Assembly: GCF_000787395.1 (NCBI RefSeq)
Contig: NZ_JRAA01000003.1
Coordinates: forward strand, 372,001-436,000
Direction of reading: 5' to 3'
DNA: 64,000 nucleotides
Source of the DNA: Solemya velum gill symbiont
GTDB taxonomy: Bacteria; Pseudomonadota; Gammaproteobacteria; Chromatiales; Chromatiaceae
A model generated the notes under the pieces. The model was not told the origin of the DNA. It did not search any database and was given only the letters and a program-made list of their open reading frames with translations. A program made the position numbers and the translations under genes. Positions 49,170-59,681 of the stretch are shown here, in pieces (the stretch's first letter is position 1; every line of letters starts with the position of its first letter).

Positions 49170-49949
49170 ATGTCTGAAGAAAATGCAAACAAAGCTAACC
49201 TTGAGGTTTCTGACAAGGTGATGATTGAACTCAAGGATGTTCATAAATGGTATGGTGAATTTCACGTCCTGAAGAATATCGATCTGACAGTACGCAAGGG
49301 CGAGCGCATCGTTATCTGTGGACCCTCGGGTTCGGGCAAATCAACCCTGATTCGTTGTCTCAATCGTCTTGAGGAGCATCAGCGTGGCCAGATCATTATC
49401 GATGGCACTGAGTTGACTGATGATGTGAAACATATCGACGCGATTCGCAGTGAAGTTGGTATGGTGTTTCAGCACTTCAACCTGTTTCCGCACCTGACGG
49501 TACTGGAAAACTGCTGCCTGGCACCTATATGGGTGCGCAAGATGCCGCGCAGGGAGGCCGAGGATGCTGCTATGGAGTACCTCGAGAAGGTCAAGATACC
49601 GGAGCAGGCGAAGAAGTATCCCGGACAGCTTTCCGGTGGTCAGCAGCAGCGCGTGGCGATTGCCCGCAGTCTGTGCATGAATCCCAATATCATGCTCTTT
49701 GATGAGCCAACTTCGGCGCTGGATCCGGAGATGATCAAAGAAGTGCTGGATACCATGATCAGCCTCGCGGAGACTGGTATGACCATGATTTGCGTGACTC
49801 ACGAGATGGGCTTCGCAAAGACGGTTGCCAATCGCGTGATCTTTATGGATGGTGGCGAGATCATTGAGCAGAATGAACCGGACGAGTTTTTCAACAATCC
49901 GCAGTCGGATCGTACCAAGCTGTTCCTGAGTCAAATACTGCAGAACTAA
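49170..49949 (+). CDS. aapP: General L-amino acid ABC transporter, ATPase AapP
   Basis: The 259-residue ATPase starts at the ATG at 49170; a longer frame overlaps aapM and is rejected. It has Walker [10 protein letters not shown], signature [13 protein letters not shown] and Walker [12 protein letters not shown], with the His switch in CVTHEMGF. It powers the Aap importer. A terminator-like structure follows. Confidence 0.95.
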   Translation: MSEENANKANLEVSDKVMIELKDVHKWYGEFHVLKNIDLTVRKGERIVICGPSGSGKSTLIRCLNRLEEHQRGQIIIDGTELTDDVKHIDAIRSEVGMVFQHFNLFPHLTVLENCCLAPIWVRKMPRREAEDAAMEYLEKVKIPEQAKKYPGQLSGGQQQRVAIARSLCMNPNIMLFDEPTSALDPEMIKEVLDTMISLAETGMTMICVTHEMGFAKTVANRVIFMDGGEIIEQNEPDEFFNNPQSDRTKLFLSQILQN

Positions 49950-49955
49950 TCGATA

Positions 49956-50003
49956 GTCGTTGGTCACGAATCTGTTTGCTGACCAGCAACTAACGACCTT
50001 TTT
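49956..50003 (+). terminator. Probable terminator of the aap operon
   Basis: GTCGTTGGTC at 49956 pairs with GACC (49981) and AACGAC (49992-49997), leaving a 7-base bulge, and is followed by CTTTTT. The imperfect stem lowers confidence. Confidence 0.45.
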
Positions 50004-50093
50004 CTGCTGCGCTGCATGATTACGTGCCCGGTCAAAACCTCTACAGTCCCATGAAAGTTGCAATCAATAGCAGCTAAACAGGAGGAGGATAGG

Positions 50094-50876
50094 TTGGATA
50101 ACAATAAAGAAGTGGTAGTGGAGAGAGACGAGAACGGCGAAGAGATCAAGCCGCTTCTTATTTCGGCAAATACAATTAGTGTTCGTGCACCGTTCGAGTG
50201 GCTTGCCAAAGGCTGGGCTGATATTCGCCGTGCACCGCTCTTCAGTCTCACTTACGGCGGTGTCATTCACCTGTCTACGCTGCTGGTCTTCTGGTTGGTC
50301 TACCAGGGCGGGAACACCACCATGCTGTTTACCATCGGCATGGGAGCCTTGCTGGTAGGTCCGGCGCTCGCATTTGGTCTCTACTCGATCAGCCGCCAGA
50401 TCGAACTGGGACTGGAGCCGCGTCCCGGCTACTGTTTCAGGGAGGCCAGCAAGCACATGCGCAACGAGTTGCTGTTCGTCCTGATCCTGTTGGTGATCCT
50501 GCTGATCTGGGCGCGCGCCGCATCAATGGTGCACATCTTCTTTCCCCTCGGTGACGATATCGGTATCGAGGGCTGGATGCAGTTCCTCGCTGTCGGCACT
50601 GCCGTCGGCAGTTTTTTCGCTGCACTGGTCTTCGTTACGAGCGTCTTTTCCCTGCCCCTGATGCTGGACAGGAACACCGATGCGATCACCAGTGCCCTGA
50701 CGAGTATCAATGCCGTGCTCAACAACAAGCTGCCGATGCTGGTGTGGGCTGCGCTGATCGGTGCCCTTCTGCTTGCCGGGGTGGTGACACTGGGCATCGG
50801 CATGATTGTCGTCTTCCCGCTGCTCGGACACGCCAGCTGGCATGCTTACCGCGACACAATCAGCCAGCAAGCCTGA
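50094..50876 (+). CDS. DUF2189 integral membrane protein
   Basis: The protein is about 260 residues from a TTG at 50094, which has a near-ideal GGAGGAGG six bases upstream; an earlier in-frame TTG at 50058 lacks a site. Six hydrophobic helices follow a charged N-terminus. The segments WLAKGWADIRRAPLFSLTYG and GHASWHAYRD near the C-terminus match the DUF2189 pattern. The family lies in the cytoplasmic membrane and its function is unknown. Confidence 0.75.
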   Translation: MDNNKEVVVERDENGEEIKPLLISANTISVRAPFEWLAKGWADIRRAPLFSLTYGGVIHLSTLLVFWLVYQGGNTTMLFTIGMGALLVGPALAFGLYSISRQIELGLEPRPGYCFREASKHMRNELLFVLILLVILLIWARAASMVHIFFPLGDDIGIEGWMQFLAVGTAVGSFFAALVFVTSVFSLPLMLDRNTDAITSALTSINAVLNNKLPMLVWAALIGALLLAGVVTLGIGMIVVFPLLGHASWHAYRDTISQQA

Positions 50877-50882
50877 AGCTGG

Positions 50883-52508
50883 TTACTCTTCCTCGACGAC
50901 CGGGTAGTAGTTGTTCGGAATGAGCACGGTCGGTTTTTTCTGCTGCTTGTCTTTATTGGGGAAGTCGATGGTGTAGTGAAGGCCACGACTCTCCTTACGC
51001 AGTTGAGCCGAGCGGATAATCAGGTCTGACACTTCAACCAGGTTACGCAGTTCCAGCAGGTCATTATTGACACGAAAGTTGCTGTAATACTCATCAATCT
51101 CGTGACGTAACAGGTTGGCGCGGCGCTTGGCGCGTTCGAGCCGCTTGTTGGAACGAACGATACCGACATAGTCCCACATGAAGCGCCTGAGTTCATCCCA
51201 GTTATGTGAGACGACAACGCGTTCGTCTGAATCCGAGACGCGACTTTCATCCCATGGTTTGATTTCACCAACAGGTTCAATGTCGGCAATCTGTTTTTCG
51301 ATATTCTGAGCAGCAATCTGGCCGAAAACGAGGCACTCCAGCAGTGAGTTGCTTGCCATGCGATTGGCGCCATGCAACCCGGTATAAGCTGTCTCACCGA
51401 TTGCATAGAGGCCGGGAATGTCGGTGTGAGCTGCCTTGTCAGTAATGACGCCACCGCAGGTGTAGTGTGCGGCAGGAACCACCGGAATGCGTTCGCGAGT
51501 GATATCGATACCGAATTCAAGGCAGCGTTCATGGATAGTCGGGAAGTGCTCCCTGATGAAGCTGGCCGGCTTGTGGGTAATATCAAGATAAACGCAGTCG
51601 GCGCCCAGGCGTTTCATCTCGTGGTCGATGGCGCGCGCAACAACATCGCGAGGTGCGAGTTCGGCACGTTCATCGAATGCCGGCATGAACCGCTCTCCAT
51701 TCGGCAGGTGCAGTGTTGCCCCTTCACCACGCAGTGCCTCGGTGATGAGGAATGATTTGGCATGCGGGTGGAAAAGACATGTCGGATGAAACTGGATGAA
51801 CTCCATGTTGGCGACACGGCAACCTGCACGCCATGCCATGGCGATGCCGTCACCCGTGGTGACATCCGGGTTGCTGGTATAGAGATACGCTTTGTTGGCA
51901 CCGCCTGAGGCGAGTACTACCACAGGTGCTGCATAGGTCTCGACCCTGTCGTTACCGACATCAAGAATGTAGCAGCCGAGAATTCTTTTCGCCTTGCTGC
52001 CACGTGAACTGGTAATCAGGTCGATAGCGATGTGGTCTTCGAACAGGTCGATGTTGTCACGTTTTTTTGCCTGAGAGACGAGAGTGAGTTCGACCTCTTG
52101 CCCGGTTGAATCGGCCGAGTGGATCACACGCCGGTGACTGTGCCCGCCTTCGCGCGTGAGATGGAATTCGGAACGCGGGTCTTGCTCATCCTCGCGAGTG
52201 AATCGCACACCATTGTCCAGAAGCCACTGAATATTTTCGGGGCCGCGCTTGACAGTATCCCGTACCACCGACTCTTCGCACAGGCCGGCCCCGGCAACCA
52301 GGGTGTCGCGTACATGTGATTCTATCGAGTCTTCCTCGTCAAGAACTGCGGAAATGCCACCCTGCGCATAGAAAGTATTGCTCTCTTCAAGCTCGCGCTT
52401 GGCAATCACGGCAATGCGCAGTTTCTGATCCAGTCGCAATGCCAGGCTGAGTCCGGCGGCACCACTGCCGATGATTAATACATCATGATTAAAGCGGGAA
52501 GAGGGCAT
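50883..52508 (-). CDS. nadB: L-aspartate oxidase
   Basis: This 541-residue flavoenzyme has the FAD-binding [16 protein letters not shown] motif at the N-terminus and [18 protein letters not shown] and [20 protein letters not shown] motifs. It oxidises aspartate to iminoaspartate for NAD synthesis. The divergent nadB-rpoE arrangement matches E. coli. Iminoaspartate (iminosuccinate) is also an intermediate of the bhc-like pathway at the left end. Confidence 0.96.
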   Translation of the reverse strand: MPSSRFNHDVLIIGSGAAGLSLALRLDQKLRIAVIAKRELEESNTFYAQGGISAVLDEEDSIESHVRDTLVAGAGLCEESVVRDTVKRGPENIQWLLDNGVRFTREDEQDPRSEFHLTREGGHSHRRVIHSADSTGQEVELTLVSQAKKRDNIDLFEDHIAIDLITSSRGSKAKRILGCYILDVGNDRVETYAAPVVVLASGGANKAYLYTSNPDVTTGDGIAMAWRAGCRVANMEFIQFHPTCLFHPHAKSFLITEALRGEGATLHLPNGERFMPAFDERAELAPRDVVARAIDHEMKRLGADCVYLDITHKPASFIREHFPTIHERCLEFGIDITRERIPVVPAAHYTCGGVITDKAAHTDIPGLYAIGETAYTGLHGANRMASNSLLECLVFGQIAAQNIEKQIADIEPVGEIKPWDESRVSDSDERVVVSHNWDELRRFMWDYVGIVRSNKRLERAKRRANLLRHEIDEYYSNFRVNNDLLELRNLVEVSDLIIRSAQLRKESRGLHYTIDFPNKDKQQKKPTVLIPNNYYPVVEEE

Positions 52509-52577
52509 TTGTTGAGCATTTAAAGATAGAATATATATATGATGCTAGCCGAACTGGATATTGATGCAACTATTTAT

Positions 52578-52604
52578 GAACTTCACCGCGTCTTCATTGT
52601 CCCA
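52578..52604 (+). promoter_or_regulatory. Putative sigma-E/AlgU-type promoter of rpoE
   Basis: GAACTT at 52578-52583 is a perfect -35 core for ECF sigma-E/AlgU. TCCCA begins 16 bases later and partly fits the TCTGA -10 pattern. It lies about 50 bases before rpoE and would allow self-activation. Confidence 0.45.
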
Positions 52605-52651
52605 TTTTAAATCGGGAAATTTGAGCAAGACGGAGCCATGGAGCCCGCTCT

Positions 52652-53227
52652 ATGGCTGAAGAGAGTGATCTGGAACTGGTACAGCGCGCGCAGCGTGGTG
52701 ACAAGCGTGCCTTCGACCTGCTGGTACTGAAATACCAGCAGAAGGTTGCAGCGGTTGTTTCACGCTATGTACGTGAGCAGGCTGATGTGCTGGACGTGGT
52801 GCAGGAGTCCTTTATCAAGGCATACCGTGCACTGCCTAAGTTCCGCGGCGACAGCGCCTTTTATACATGGCTCTACCGGATATCGATCAATACGGCTAAA
52901 AATTACCTTGTCTCCCAGTCACGGAGACCGCCGGGATCGGATGTAGACGCCGAGGTTGCCGAACAGCTGGATGCCGGTGAGCGCCTTAAAGAGCGTGCGC
53001 GGCCTGAAGATCACCTCATGCGTGACGAGGTTGAGGCAGCAGTCTGGAAGGCGATTAATTCGCTGCCTGAGGAGCTGAGAACTGCGATAACACTGCGCGA
53101 GATTGATGGTATGTCCTACGAAGAGATTGCAGAAACCATGGCATGCCCGGTCGGCACCGTGCGTTCACGTATTTTCAGGGCACGTGAAGCAATTGATAAC
53201 AGTTTGAAACCTTTATTGAATCCGTAA
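52652..53227 (+). CDS. rpoE: RNA polymerase sigma factor RpoE/AlgU
   Basis: This 191-residue ECF sigma factor equals E. coli RpoE in length. Region 2 has VVQESFIKAYRALPKFRGDS and FYTWLYRISINTAKNYLV; region 4 has LPEELRTAITLREIDGMSYEEIAETM and GTVRSRIFRAREAI. It controls the response to envelope damage and is held by RseA, encoded next. Confidence 0.96.
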   Translation: MAEESDLELVQRAQRGDKRAFDLLVLKYQQKVAAVVSRYVREQADVLDVVQESFIKAYRALPKFRGDSAFYTWLYRISINTAKNYLVSQSRRPPGSDVDAEVAEQLDAGERLKERARPEDHLMRDEVEAAVWKAINSLPEELRTAITLREIDGMSYEEIAETMACPVGTVRSRIFRAREAIDNSLKPLLNP

Positions 53228-53239
53228 GTCAAAGAGAAC

Positions 53240-53806
53240 ATGAAGAAGATGACAAATCCCGAACCGGAACAACTCTCTGCTCTGCTTGATGGTGAAATTT
53301 CGTACAAGGATGGCAAGCAGCTAGTCGACAGCTTGCTGAGCCGAGAGGAGGCGAAAGCAACACTTGCCAGGTATCAGACCGTTCGTGCCTGTCTCAATGG
53401 CGAAACAGCTGAAATCAACCACGCAGACCTTTTCGAGAGCATCCATAACCAGTTGGCAGAGGAGCCTGTTATTCTGGCACCGGCTGCGATAAAAGGCGGG
53501 ATTTCACAGGGCATCAAGCGCTTTGCCTCCGGCGGTGCACTTGCCGCAGGTGTTGCAGCTGCAGTCATTTTCGGCGTCAACTCCCTTTCAACAAATGTGC
53601 AGGAGCCTGCATTTGTAGCAAATAGTGGCAATGCCCCTGCGGTTGTGATGGCGCCCACTACAGTCTCTTCCCCTGCTGACGCAGAGCAACCAAGCTCAGA
53701 CAGGCATGGACTTGAGATCTATCTTGAAGAACACGAGAGCCTCTCAAGGGGTTCACTTGGCACTGGTCTACCATTGGCAACCATGGTAGGTTACGAGGGA
53801 TTCTGA
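53240..53806 (+). CDS. rseA: Anti-sigma factor RseA/MucA
   Basis: This 188-residue single-pass membrane protein has the N-terminal anti-sigma domain (EQLSALLDGEISYKDGKQLV, about 8-27), a membrane helix at about 96-114 (GALAAGVAAAVIFGVNSL), and a periplasmic domain cut by DegS-like proteases during stress. It lies 12 bases after rpoE. Confidence 0.9.
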   Translation: MKKMTNPEPEQLSALLDGEISYKDGKQLVDSLLSREEAKATLARYQTVRACLNGETAEINHADLFESIHNQLAEEPVILAPAAIKGGISQGIKRFASGGALAAGVAAAVIFGVNSLSTNVQEPAFVANSGNAPAVVMAPTTVSSPADAEQPSSDRHGLEIYLEEHESLSRGSLGTGLPLATMVGYEGF

Positions 53807-53829
53807 AACTTTCCGTCGATCCTTCGTTT

Positions 53830-54744
53830 ATGCAACGTACCTTAATCAGTCTCGCACTGACTCTCCTGCTTTTTACCCCTGCAGTTGCACAAGACGAGGC
53901 AACAACGCTTCTCGATCGCATGACGCAAACTGTGCGTAATCTTAACTATGAGGGCGATTTCGTCTACCAGACCGGCGAAGTCCTCAATGCCATGCATATT
54001 GTGCATAGCGTCAGGGAAGGTTTTGAAAAAGAACACCTGTCGACACTGACCGGCCCGAAACGTGAAATTATCCGTGACGACTACACCATCACCCGCCTGA
54101 CTCCGGATAAAGAGAGGCCTTCAGTATCCGAACGCAGACGTTCACATTTACCAACACTTGCATCGTTTGACCCTGAGCGTCTCGCAAGCCTTTATCGAAT
54201 TGAGGTGATTGGTGATGAGCGTGTTGCAGGCCGCCCGGTCACACTTGTTGCAGTAATGCCCAAGGATGCCTTTCGCTACGGACACAGACTCTATCTTGAT
54301 AAAGAGACTGCGCTGCCGTTGAGGCGTGTTGTGGTTGACCGCAAAGGCGCCACCATCTCCCAAATGATGTTTACGACGATCGAAATCTCGGAAATGGATA
54401 CGCAGCCGCAGGAGGTTAGCGAGACACCCGTCGAAGCGGTTGAGTATGACGGCGAGTGGAGTTTTGATGGGATCCCTGCGGGCTTCATTATTGAGCTTTA
54501 CAGTCACACAGAGCCGGCGGGACAGGCTCGTGACCATTTTGTTTTTTCGGACGGTATTACGCGTCTCTCTCTCTACATAGAGAATGGTAGTGGTGGTCAG
54601 GATAACCGCCAGACCAGCGTGGGGGGCGTCGGTATTCTTTCTACCAAGGTCGATGGTCATAAGCTGACAGTAGTCGGTGAAGCGCCGCTTGATACTCTCA
54701 AGATATTCCTGCGTAGTGCCAGGCGCAATTCGGCAGGGAAATGA
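53830..54744 (+). CDS. rseB: Sigma-E regulatory protein RseB/MucB
   Basis: This 304-residue protein has a signal peptide (LISLALTLLLFTPAVA) and the MucB/RseB N-terminal lipid-sensing domain (LNYEGDFVYQTGEVLNAMHIVHSV), with a smaller C-terminal domain. In the periplasm it binds RseA and protects it from cleavage. It overlaps rseC by four bases. Confidence 0.92.
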   Translation: MQRTLISLALTLLLFTPAVAQDEATTLLDRMTQTVRNLNYEGDFVYQTGEVLNAMHIVHSVREGFEKEHLSTLTGPKREIIRDDYTITRLTPDKERPSVSERRRSHLPTLASFDPERLASLYRIEVIGDERVAGRPVTLVAVMPKDAFRYGHRLYLDKETALPLRRVVVDRKGATISQMMFTTIEISEMDTQPQEVSETPVEAVEYDGEWSFDGIPAGFIIELYSHTEPAGQARDHFVFSDGITRLSLYIENGSGGQDNRQTSVGGVGILSTKVDGHKLTVVGEAPLDTLKIFLRSARRNSAGK

Positions 54745-55220
54745 TCGAGGAGCAGGCAGTTGTCACTGCTGTAGCAGGTGATTTGATCGAGGTCAGGGTT
54801 GAGCAGCAGTCTGCATGCGGTTCATGCAGTGCCAAATCTGGATGTGGTACCTCCATTGTCGCTTCACTTTTTCCCGGTCGCCAGCAACAGCTGCAATTGC
54901 CAAATACCATCAATGCAGTTGTCGGAGAGAGGGTTGTCCTGTCGATCGCAGAAGAGGCGATTATTTCCGGCAGCCTGCGACTCTACCTGTTTCCGTTGCT
55001 GGGCTTGATTGCCGGTGCCATGCTGCTAAATTCCATTGCTATCCAGCTAGCACTGCCGCAGGAACTATTTCAGGTTGTCGGTGGTCTATTCGGCATGGGA
55101 CTGGTACTTTTCATGGTAAGCCGTATGCGCCGACAAAAAGCGCTTGGTGAGATTCAACTGCGCCGTTCAACTGATTCCGTCTCCGGAAATCATGTATCAC
55201 TGGATAATCTGACGAGGTAA
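54741..55220 (+). CDS. rseC: SoxR-reducing/sigma-E regulatory protein RseC/MucC
   Basis: This 159-residue inner-membrane protein has the N-terminal cysteine cluster ACGSCSAKSGCGTS (about 29-42), which could bind a metal or cluster, then two membrane helices (about 79-120). It resembles RsxC-associated RseC and Pseudomonas MucC. It is coupled to rseB by an ATGATC overlap. Confidence 0.9.
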   Translation: MIEEQAVVTAVAGDLIEVRVEQQSACGSCSAKSGCGTSIVASLFPGRQQQLQLPNTINAVVGERVVLSIAEEAIISGSLRLYLFPLLGLIAGAMLLNSIAIQLALPQELFQVVGGLFGMGLVLFMVSRMRRQKALGEIQLRRSTDSVSGNHVSLDNLTR

Positions 55221-55225
55221 CCTGA

Positions 55226-56659
55226 ATGATAAGGACAATCACTGCACCAGTAAGTGCATTTCTGATGACGCTAACTCTTCTGTTCTCTGCAGTTGCGCAT
55301 GCGCAGTTGCCTGATTTTACCGAGCTGGCAGAGAAGAATTCACCTGCGGTGGTGAATATCAGCACTAAGCATAATGGCACATCCGGTAATAAGTCCGGGA
55401 AGCATCATTTTGATATACCCGAGATGCCTGGTGGCGCACCATTTGATGATTTGCTGAAACGTTTTTTTGGTGAGCAGTTCGATTTTGACCAGATGCCTGA
55501 CTTTAAAAGCGAGTCGCTGGGGTCCGGTTTTATTATCAGTGAAGATGGTTATGTCATGACCAATCACCACGTTGTGAATGATGCTGATGAGGTGATTGTA
55601 CGTCTTGCCGACAGGCGCGAATTCACTGCTGAAATTATCGGTTCTGACAAGCAGACTGATGTTGCACTACTGAAAATCGATGCGGATGGACTGCCAACCG
55701 TGAAAGTTGGCAACGGGGCAGATCTCAAGGTTGGTGAATGGGTTCTGGCTATCGGTTCGCCTTTCGGTTTTGATCACTCGGTCACTGCAGGTATTGTCAG
55801 TGCAAAAGGTCGCAGTCTTCCCGAAGAGAACTACGTGCCCTTCATCCAGACGGATGTGGCGATTAATCCGGGTAATTCAGGCGGACCACTATTCAATCTC
55901 GATGGTGAAGTCGTCGGTGTGAACTCCCAGATCTACAGCCGCAGCGGTGGTTTTATGGGGCTCTCATTCTCGATTCCGATCGAGGTGGCAATGAATGTCG
56001 CTGATCAGCTGCGCTCCAAGGGCAAGGTCTCGCGTGGTTGGCTGGGTGTGTTGATCCAGGACGTAACCAGGGAGCTTGCGGAATCCTTCGATATGGAAAA
56101 ACCGATGGGAGCGCTTGTGGCTCGTGTCATGCCTGACAGTCCGGCTGAAAAGGCGGGCATGCAGGTCGGCGATATCATCATTCGTTTCAACGGCAAGCCA
56201 GTTGAGAAGTCATCCAAGCTGCCACCCATGGTTGGCTCGGCAAGTATCGACCGTCCGGCACAGGTTGTTGTGCTGCGCGCGGGTGACGAGAAGACTATCT
56301 CTGTCAATATAGGCGAACTGCCTGATGAGCAGCTTGCCATGCTGGAAAAAGAGCCGCAGCCTGAGCCTGAAGAGAAAGAGACAATTCTGGGTCTCGTGGT
56401 CTCGAACCTGACCCAGATGCAGCGAAATGAACTCGGAATCGCAGAGGGCGGCGTCATCGTCGAAGAGGTGCAGGAGGGACCTGCACGCAAGGCGGGTATT
56501 CGTACTGGTGAAGTCATCGCCATGATCGGGAGTCACCGCATAATGGATGTTGATGATTTCAGGAAGGGAGTAGAAAAACTGCCAAAAGAGAAACCGATTG
56601 CGATCCTGGTACAACAAAAAGAAGGTTCACGCTGGCTGACGCTTCGACTCTCTGATTGA
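55226..56659 (+). CDS. mucD: Periplasmic serine protease MucD/DegP family
   Basis: This 477-residue HtrA protease has a signal peptide ending AHAQ. The triad is His115 in TNHHVV, Asp145 in QTDVALLK and Ser218 in PGNSGGPL. Two PDZ domains follow (about 265-360 and 385-475). It degrades and refolds misfolded envelope proteins, and the position after rseC matches the Pseudomonas algU-mucABCD operon. Confidence 0.95.
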   Translation: MIRTITAPVSAFLMTLTLLFSAVAHAQLPDFTELAEKNSPAVVNISTKHNGTSGNKSGKHHFDIPEMPGGAPFDDLLKRFFGEQFDFDQMPDFKSESLGSGFIISEDGYVMTNHHVVNDADEVIVRLADRREFTAEIIGSDKQTDVALLKIDADGLPTVKVGNGADLKVGEWVLAIGSPFGFDHSVTAGIVSAKGRSLPEENYVPFIQTDVAINPGNSGGPLFNLDGEVVGVNSQIYSRSGGFMGLSFSIPIEVAMNVADQLRSKGKVSRGWLGVLIQDVTRELAESFDMEKPMGALVARVMPDSPAEKAGMQVGDIIIRFNGKPVEKSSKLPPMVGSASIDRPAQVVVLRAGDEKTISVNIGELPDEQLAMLEKEPQPEPEEKETILGLVVSNLTQMQRNELGIAEGGVIVEEVQEGPARKAGIRTGEVIAMIGSHRIMDVDDFRKGVEKLPKEKPIAILVQQKEGSRWLTLRLSD

Positions 56660-56684
56660 TCTAGAGTTTAGCCGGGGCTGCTGA

Positions 56685-56927
56685 ATGGTCAGGCTGGAAT
56701 TCTATTACCGGGAGGGGTGTCACCTGTGCGAGTCGATGTGGCACGAGCTGGGTGACTACCGCTCCCGTAATAACCTTGAATTCAGCTGTATCGACATTTC
56801 GCGTGATGAGAGTCTCGAAACACGCTACGGAGATATGGTCCCGGTGTTGGCCCACGGTGAACGTGTCATCTGTAACTATTTTCTCGATCCGGAACTTCTC
56901 GACGCCTTTCTGGTTAATCCGGATTAA
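56685..56927 (+). CDS. Glutaredoxin-like small thiol protein (DUF836-type)
   Basis: This 80-residue protein has CHLC near its N-terminus (REGCHLCESM) and a cis-proline segment DMVPVLAHGER, the hallmarks of glutaredoxin-like DUF836 proteins. It lies between mucD and lepA, a position where thioredoxin-like genes also occur in relatives. It may act on disulfides in the envelope-stress pathway, but that is inference. Confidence 0.82.
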   Translation: MVRLEFYYREGCHLCESMWHELGDYRSRNNLEFSCIDISRDESLETRYGDMVPVLAHGERVICNYFLDPELLDAFLVNPD

Positions 56928-57035
56928 TCTCCCTGTTTGCGCAGAAATTCGTTAGAATATGCAAACTTTTGACCGTGCTGTGCGATAGAAGCAGGCGGTC
57001 TCCTTCAGTGCCGGACACCACAAACATCACCACTA

Positions 57036-58838
57036 ATGACAGACCTGAGCCACATACGTAACTTCTCCATCATCGCGCACATCGATCATGGTAAATCGAC
57101 GATTGCAGATCGTTTTATCCAGCTGTGCGGCGGTCTCACCGAGCGCGAAATGGACAGCCAGGTGCTTGATTCCATGGATCTCGAAAGAGAACGCGGAATT
57201 ACCATCAAGGCGCAGAGCGTCACTCTCGACTACACCGCGAGCGATGGTGAGACCTACCAGCTCAACTTCATTGATACCCCTGGACATGTCGATTTCTCCT
57301 ACGAGGTGTCGCGTTCACTCGCTGCATGCGAGGGTGCATTGCTGGTTGTTGACGCAGCCCAGGGTGTTGAGGCGCAAAGCGTAGCCAACTGCTACACGGC
57401 AATCGAAATGGGCCTCGAGGTACTGCCGGTACTGAACAAGATTGATCTTCCCTCTGCCGAGCCTGATCGCGTCATTAACGAGATCGAGGAGATTATCGGC
57501 ATCGAGGCTGAGGATGCCCTGCATGTCAGCGCCAAGACAGGCATTGGTATCAAGGAGTTGCTCGACAAGCTGGTTGAAACCATTCCACCGCCCGAGGGCG
57601 ACGAGAATGAGCCGCTACAGGCATTGATTATCGATTCCTGGTTCGACTCCTATGTCGGGGTTATCTCGCTGGTGCGTGTCATCAATGGCGTGCTGAAGAA
57701 CAAGGACAAGATCAAGATCATGTCGACCGGCCGTCAGCACCAGGCTGACAACGTGGGTGTCTTTACTCCCAAGAAGACAGTTACCGGACGTCTCGGCCCG
57801 GGTGAGGTTGGATTTCTGATCGCCGGTATCAAGGAGATCGACGGTGCACCTGTCGGTGATACCGTGACCCATTTCGATAAGACGGCCGAACAGCCATTGC
57901 CCGGTTTCGAGGAGATGCGCCCGCGTGTCTTTTCCGGTCTCTACCCGGTCAGCTCCGATGATTACGAGAGTCTGCGCGATGCGCTGCAGAAACTGCGTCT
58001 TAACGATGCGGCTTTGCATTACGAACCCGAGACCTCGCAGGCACTCGGTTTCGGTTTCCGCTGCGGTTTCCTTGGCATGCTGCACATGGAGATCGTGCAG
58101 GAGCGCCTTGAACGTGAATATGATCTCGACCTGATTACAACAGCACCGACTGTAATTTACGAGGTGCTGAGTAACGACGGCGAGGTGATCAAGGTTGATA
58201 ACCCGGCAGATTTGCCCGATCCCTCCAAGATCGACGAGATCCGTGAACCCATCATCGAGGCGACCATTCTCGTGCCCCAGAATATGCTTGGTCCGGTTAT
58301 CTCACTGTGTGTCGAGAAACGTGGTGTCCAGAAGAACATGCAGTATCTCGGTGGCCAGGTACAGATTAACTGGGAGCTGCCGATGAACGAGGTGGTGCTC
58401 GACTTTTTCGATCGCCTCAAGTCAGTCAGTCGCGGTTATGCCTCCTTTGAATACGAATTCAGGCGTTTCCAGCCTGCACCACTGGTGAAGCTGGATATCC
58501 TTATCAACGGCGAAGCAGTTGATGCGCTCTCTGTCATCGTCCACAGGGACGCATCGCAGAGCCGTGGTCGCGAGTTGACCGAGCGCATGAAAGAGCTGAT
58601 ACCAAGACAGATGTTCGAAGTCGCCATCCAGGCTGCGATCGGCAGCAAGATTATTGCCCGCTCAACAGTCAAGGCGCTACGCAAAAATGTCACGGCCAAG
58701 TGTTATGGTGGTGATATCACGCGTAAGAAAAAACTGCTCGAAAAACAGAAAGCGGGCAAGAAGCGCATGAAGCAGGTTGGCAGTGTTGAGATTCCCCAGG
58801 ATGCATTCCTGGCAGTACTCAAGGTTGGCCAGGATTAA
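57036..58838 (+). CDS. lepA: Elongation factor 4 (LepA)
   Basis: This 600-residue translational GTPase has [15 protein letters not shown] (about 14-28), [14 protein letters not shown] and NKIDLPSA, then EF-G-like domains and the unique C-terminal domain with [20 protein letters not shown]. It affects ribosome initiation and back-translocation. It is followed by lepB, as in E. coli. Confidence 0.97.
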   Translation: MTDLSHIRNFSIIAHIDHGKSTIADRFIQLCGGLTEREMDSQVLDSMDLERERGITIKAQSVTLDYTASDGETYQLNFIDTPGHVDFSYEVSRSLAACEGALLVVDAAQGVEAQSVANCYTAIEMGLEVLPVLNKIDLPSAEPDRVINEIEEIIGIEAEDALHVSAKTGIGIKELLDKLVETIPPPEGDENEPLQALIIDSWFDSYVGVISLVRVINGVLKNKDKIKIMSTGRQHQADNVGVFTPKKTVTGRLGPGEVGFLIAGIKEIDGAPVGDTVTHFDKTAEQPLPGFEEMRPRVFSGLYPVSSDDYESLRDALQKLRLNDAALHYEPETSQALGFGFRCGFLGMLHMEIVQERLEREYDLDLITTAPTVIYEVLSNDGEVIKVDNPADLPDPSKIDEIREPIIEATILVPQNMLGPVISLCVEKRGVQKNMQYLGGQVQINWELPMNEVVLDFFDRLKSVSRGYASFEYEFRRFQPAPLVKLDILINGEAVDALSVIVHRDASQSRGRELTERMKELIPRQMFEVAIQAAIGSKIIARSTVKALRKNVTAKCYGGDITRKKKLLEKQKAGKKRMKQVGSVEIPQDAFLAVLKVGQD

Positions 58839-58880
58839 CTGAAAAGGCATAATGACCTTTAATCTCTAAATGGAGCAGGA

Positions 58881-59681
58881 ATGAGTTTTGATATAGAAAC
58901 AGTGCTGGTATTAGTTGTCGTTGTAATGGGAGTCGTGTGGCTTCTGGATCGACTCTACCTGCGTAAACGACGCAAAAAGGATGTCAAGGAACCCTTCCTG
59001 GTCGACCTGTCGCACTCTTTGCTGCCAGTCTTTCTGATTGTCCTGATTCTGCGCTCTTTCGTCTTCGAGCCATTCAGAATTCCCTCGGGCTCGATGATGC
59101 CGACACTGCTGGTTGGTGATTTTATTCTCGTCAACAAGTATGCCTATGGACTCAGGCTGCCCGTTAGCCACAGCAAGATCATGGATACCGGATCACCGCA
59201 ACGAGGTGATGTTGTGGTGTTCAGATTTCCCATGAATGATTCTATCGACTATATTAAACGAGTGGTTGCCGTTCCCGGAGACACTGTCGCCTATCGTGAC
59301 AAGATCCTCTATATCAACGGTCAGCCGCAGCAGGTTGAAGGACTGGAAATCTACAATGGTGTTGGCGGAGGAAAGCGCGAGACTGGTGTATTACATGCTA
59401 GTGAGAAACTGGATGGCGTTGAGCATAGTGTGCTGATTAACCGGCGCCGTCCCGATTTCGGACCGGGCTGCCAGGTGTTGGCTGATGGTCCCGTGAGAAT
59501 CCCTGAGGGGCACTATTTTGCAATGGGGGATAACAGGGATAACAGTAACGACAGCCGTTGCTGGGGTCTCGTCCCCGAGAAAAATCTGGTTGGTCGAGCC
59601 TCGATGATCTGGATGAATTTTGATTCTGATTTACCGGGGTTCCCTGTTGAGTGGAGTCGTATTGGTGAAACTATTAAATAA
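58881..59681 (+). CDS. lepB: Signal peptidase I
   Basis: This 266-residue protease has two N-terminal membrane helices, catalytic Ser71 in RIPSGSMMPTL and Lys126 in DYIKRVVAVPGD, then box E GDNRDNSNDSR. It cuts signal peptides from exported proteins. Its last 17 bases overlap the next gene. Confidence 0.96.
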   Translation: MSFDIETVLVLVVVVMGVVWLLDRLYLRKRRKKDVKEPFLVDLSHSLLPVFLIVLILRSFVFEPFRIPSGSMMPTLLVGDFILVNKYAYGLRLPVSHSKIMDTGSPQRGDVVVFRFPMNDSIDYIKRVVAVPGDTVAYRDKILYINGQPQQVEGLEIYNGVGGGKRETGVLHASEKLDGVEHSVLINRRRPDFGPGCQVLADGPVRIPEGHYFAMGDNRDNSNDSRCWGLVPEKNLVGRASMIWMNFDSDLPGFPVEWSRIGETIK

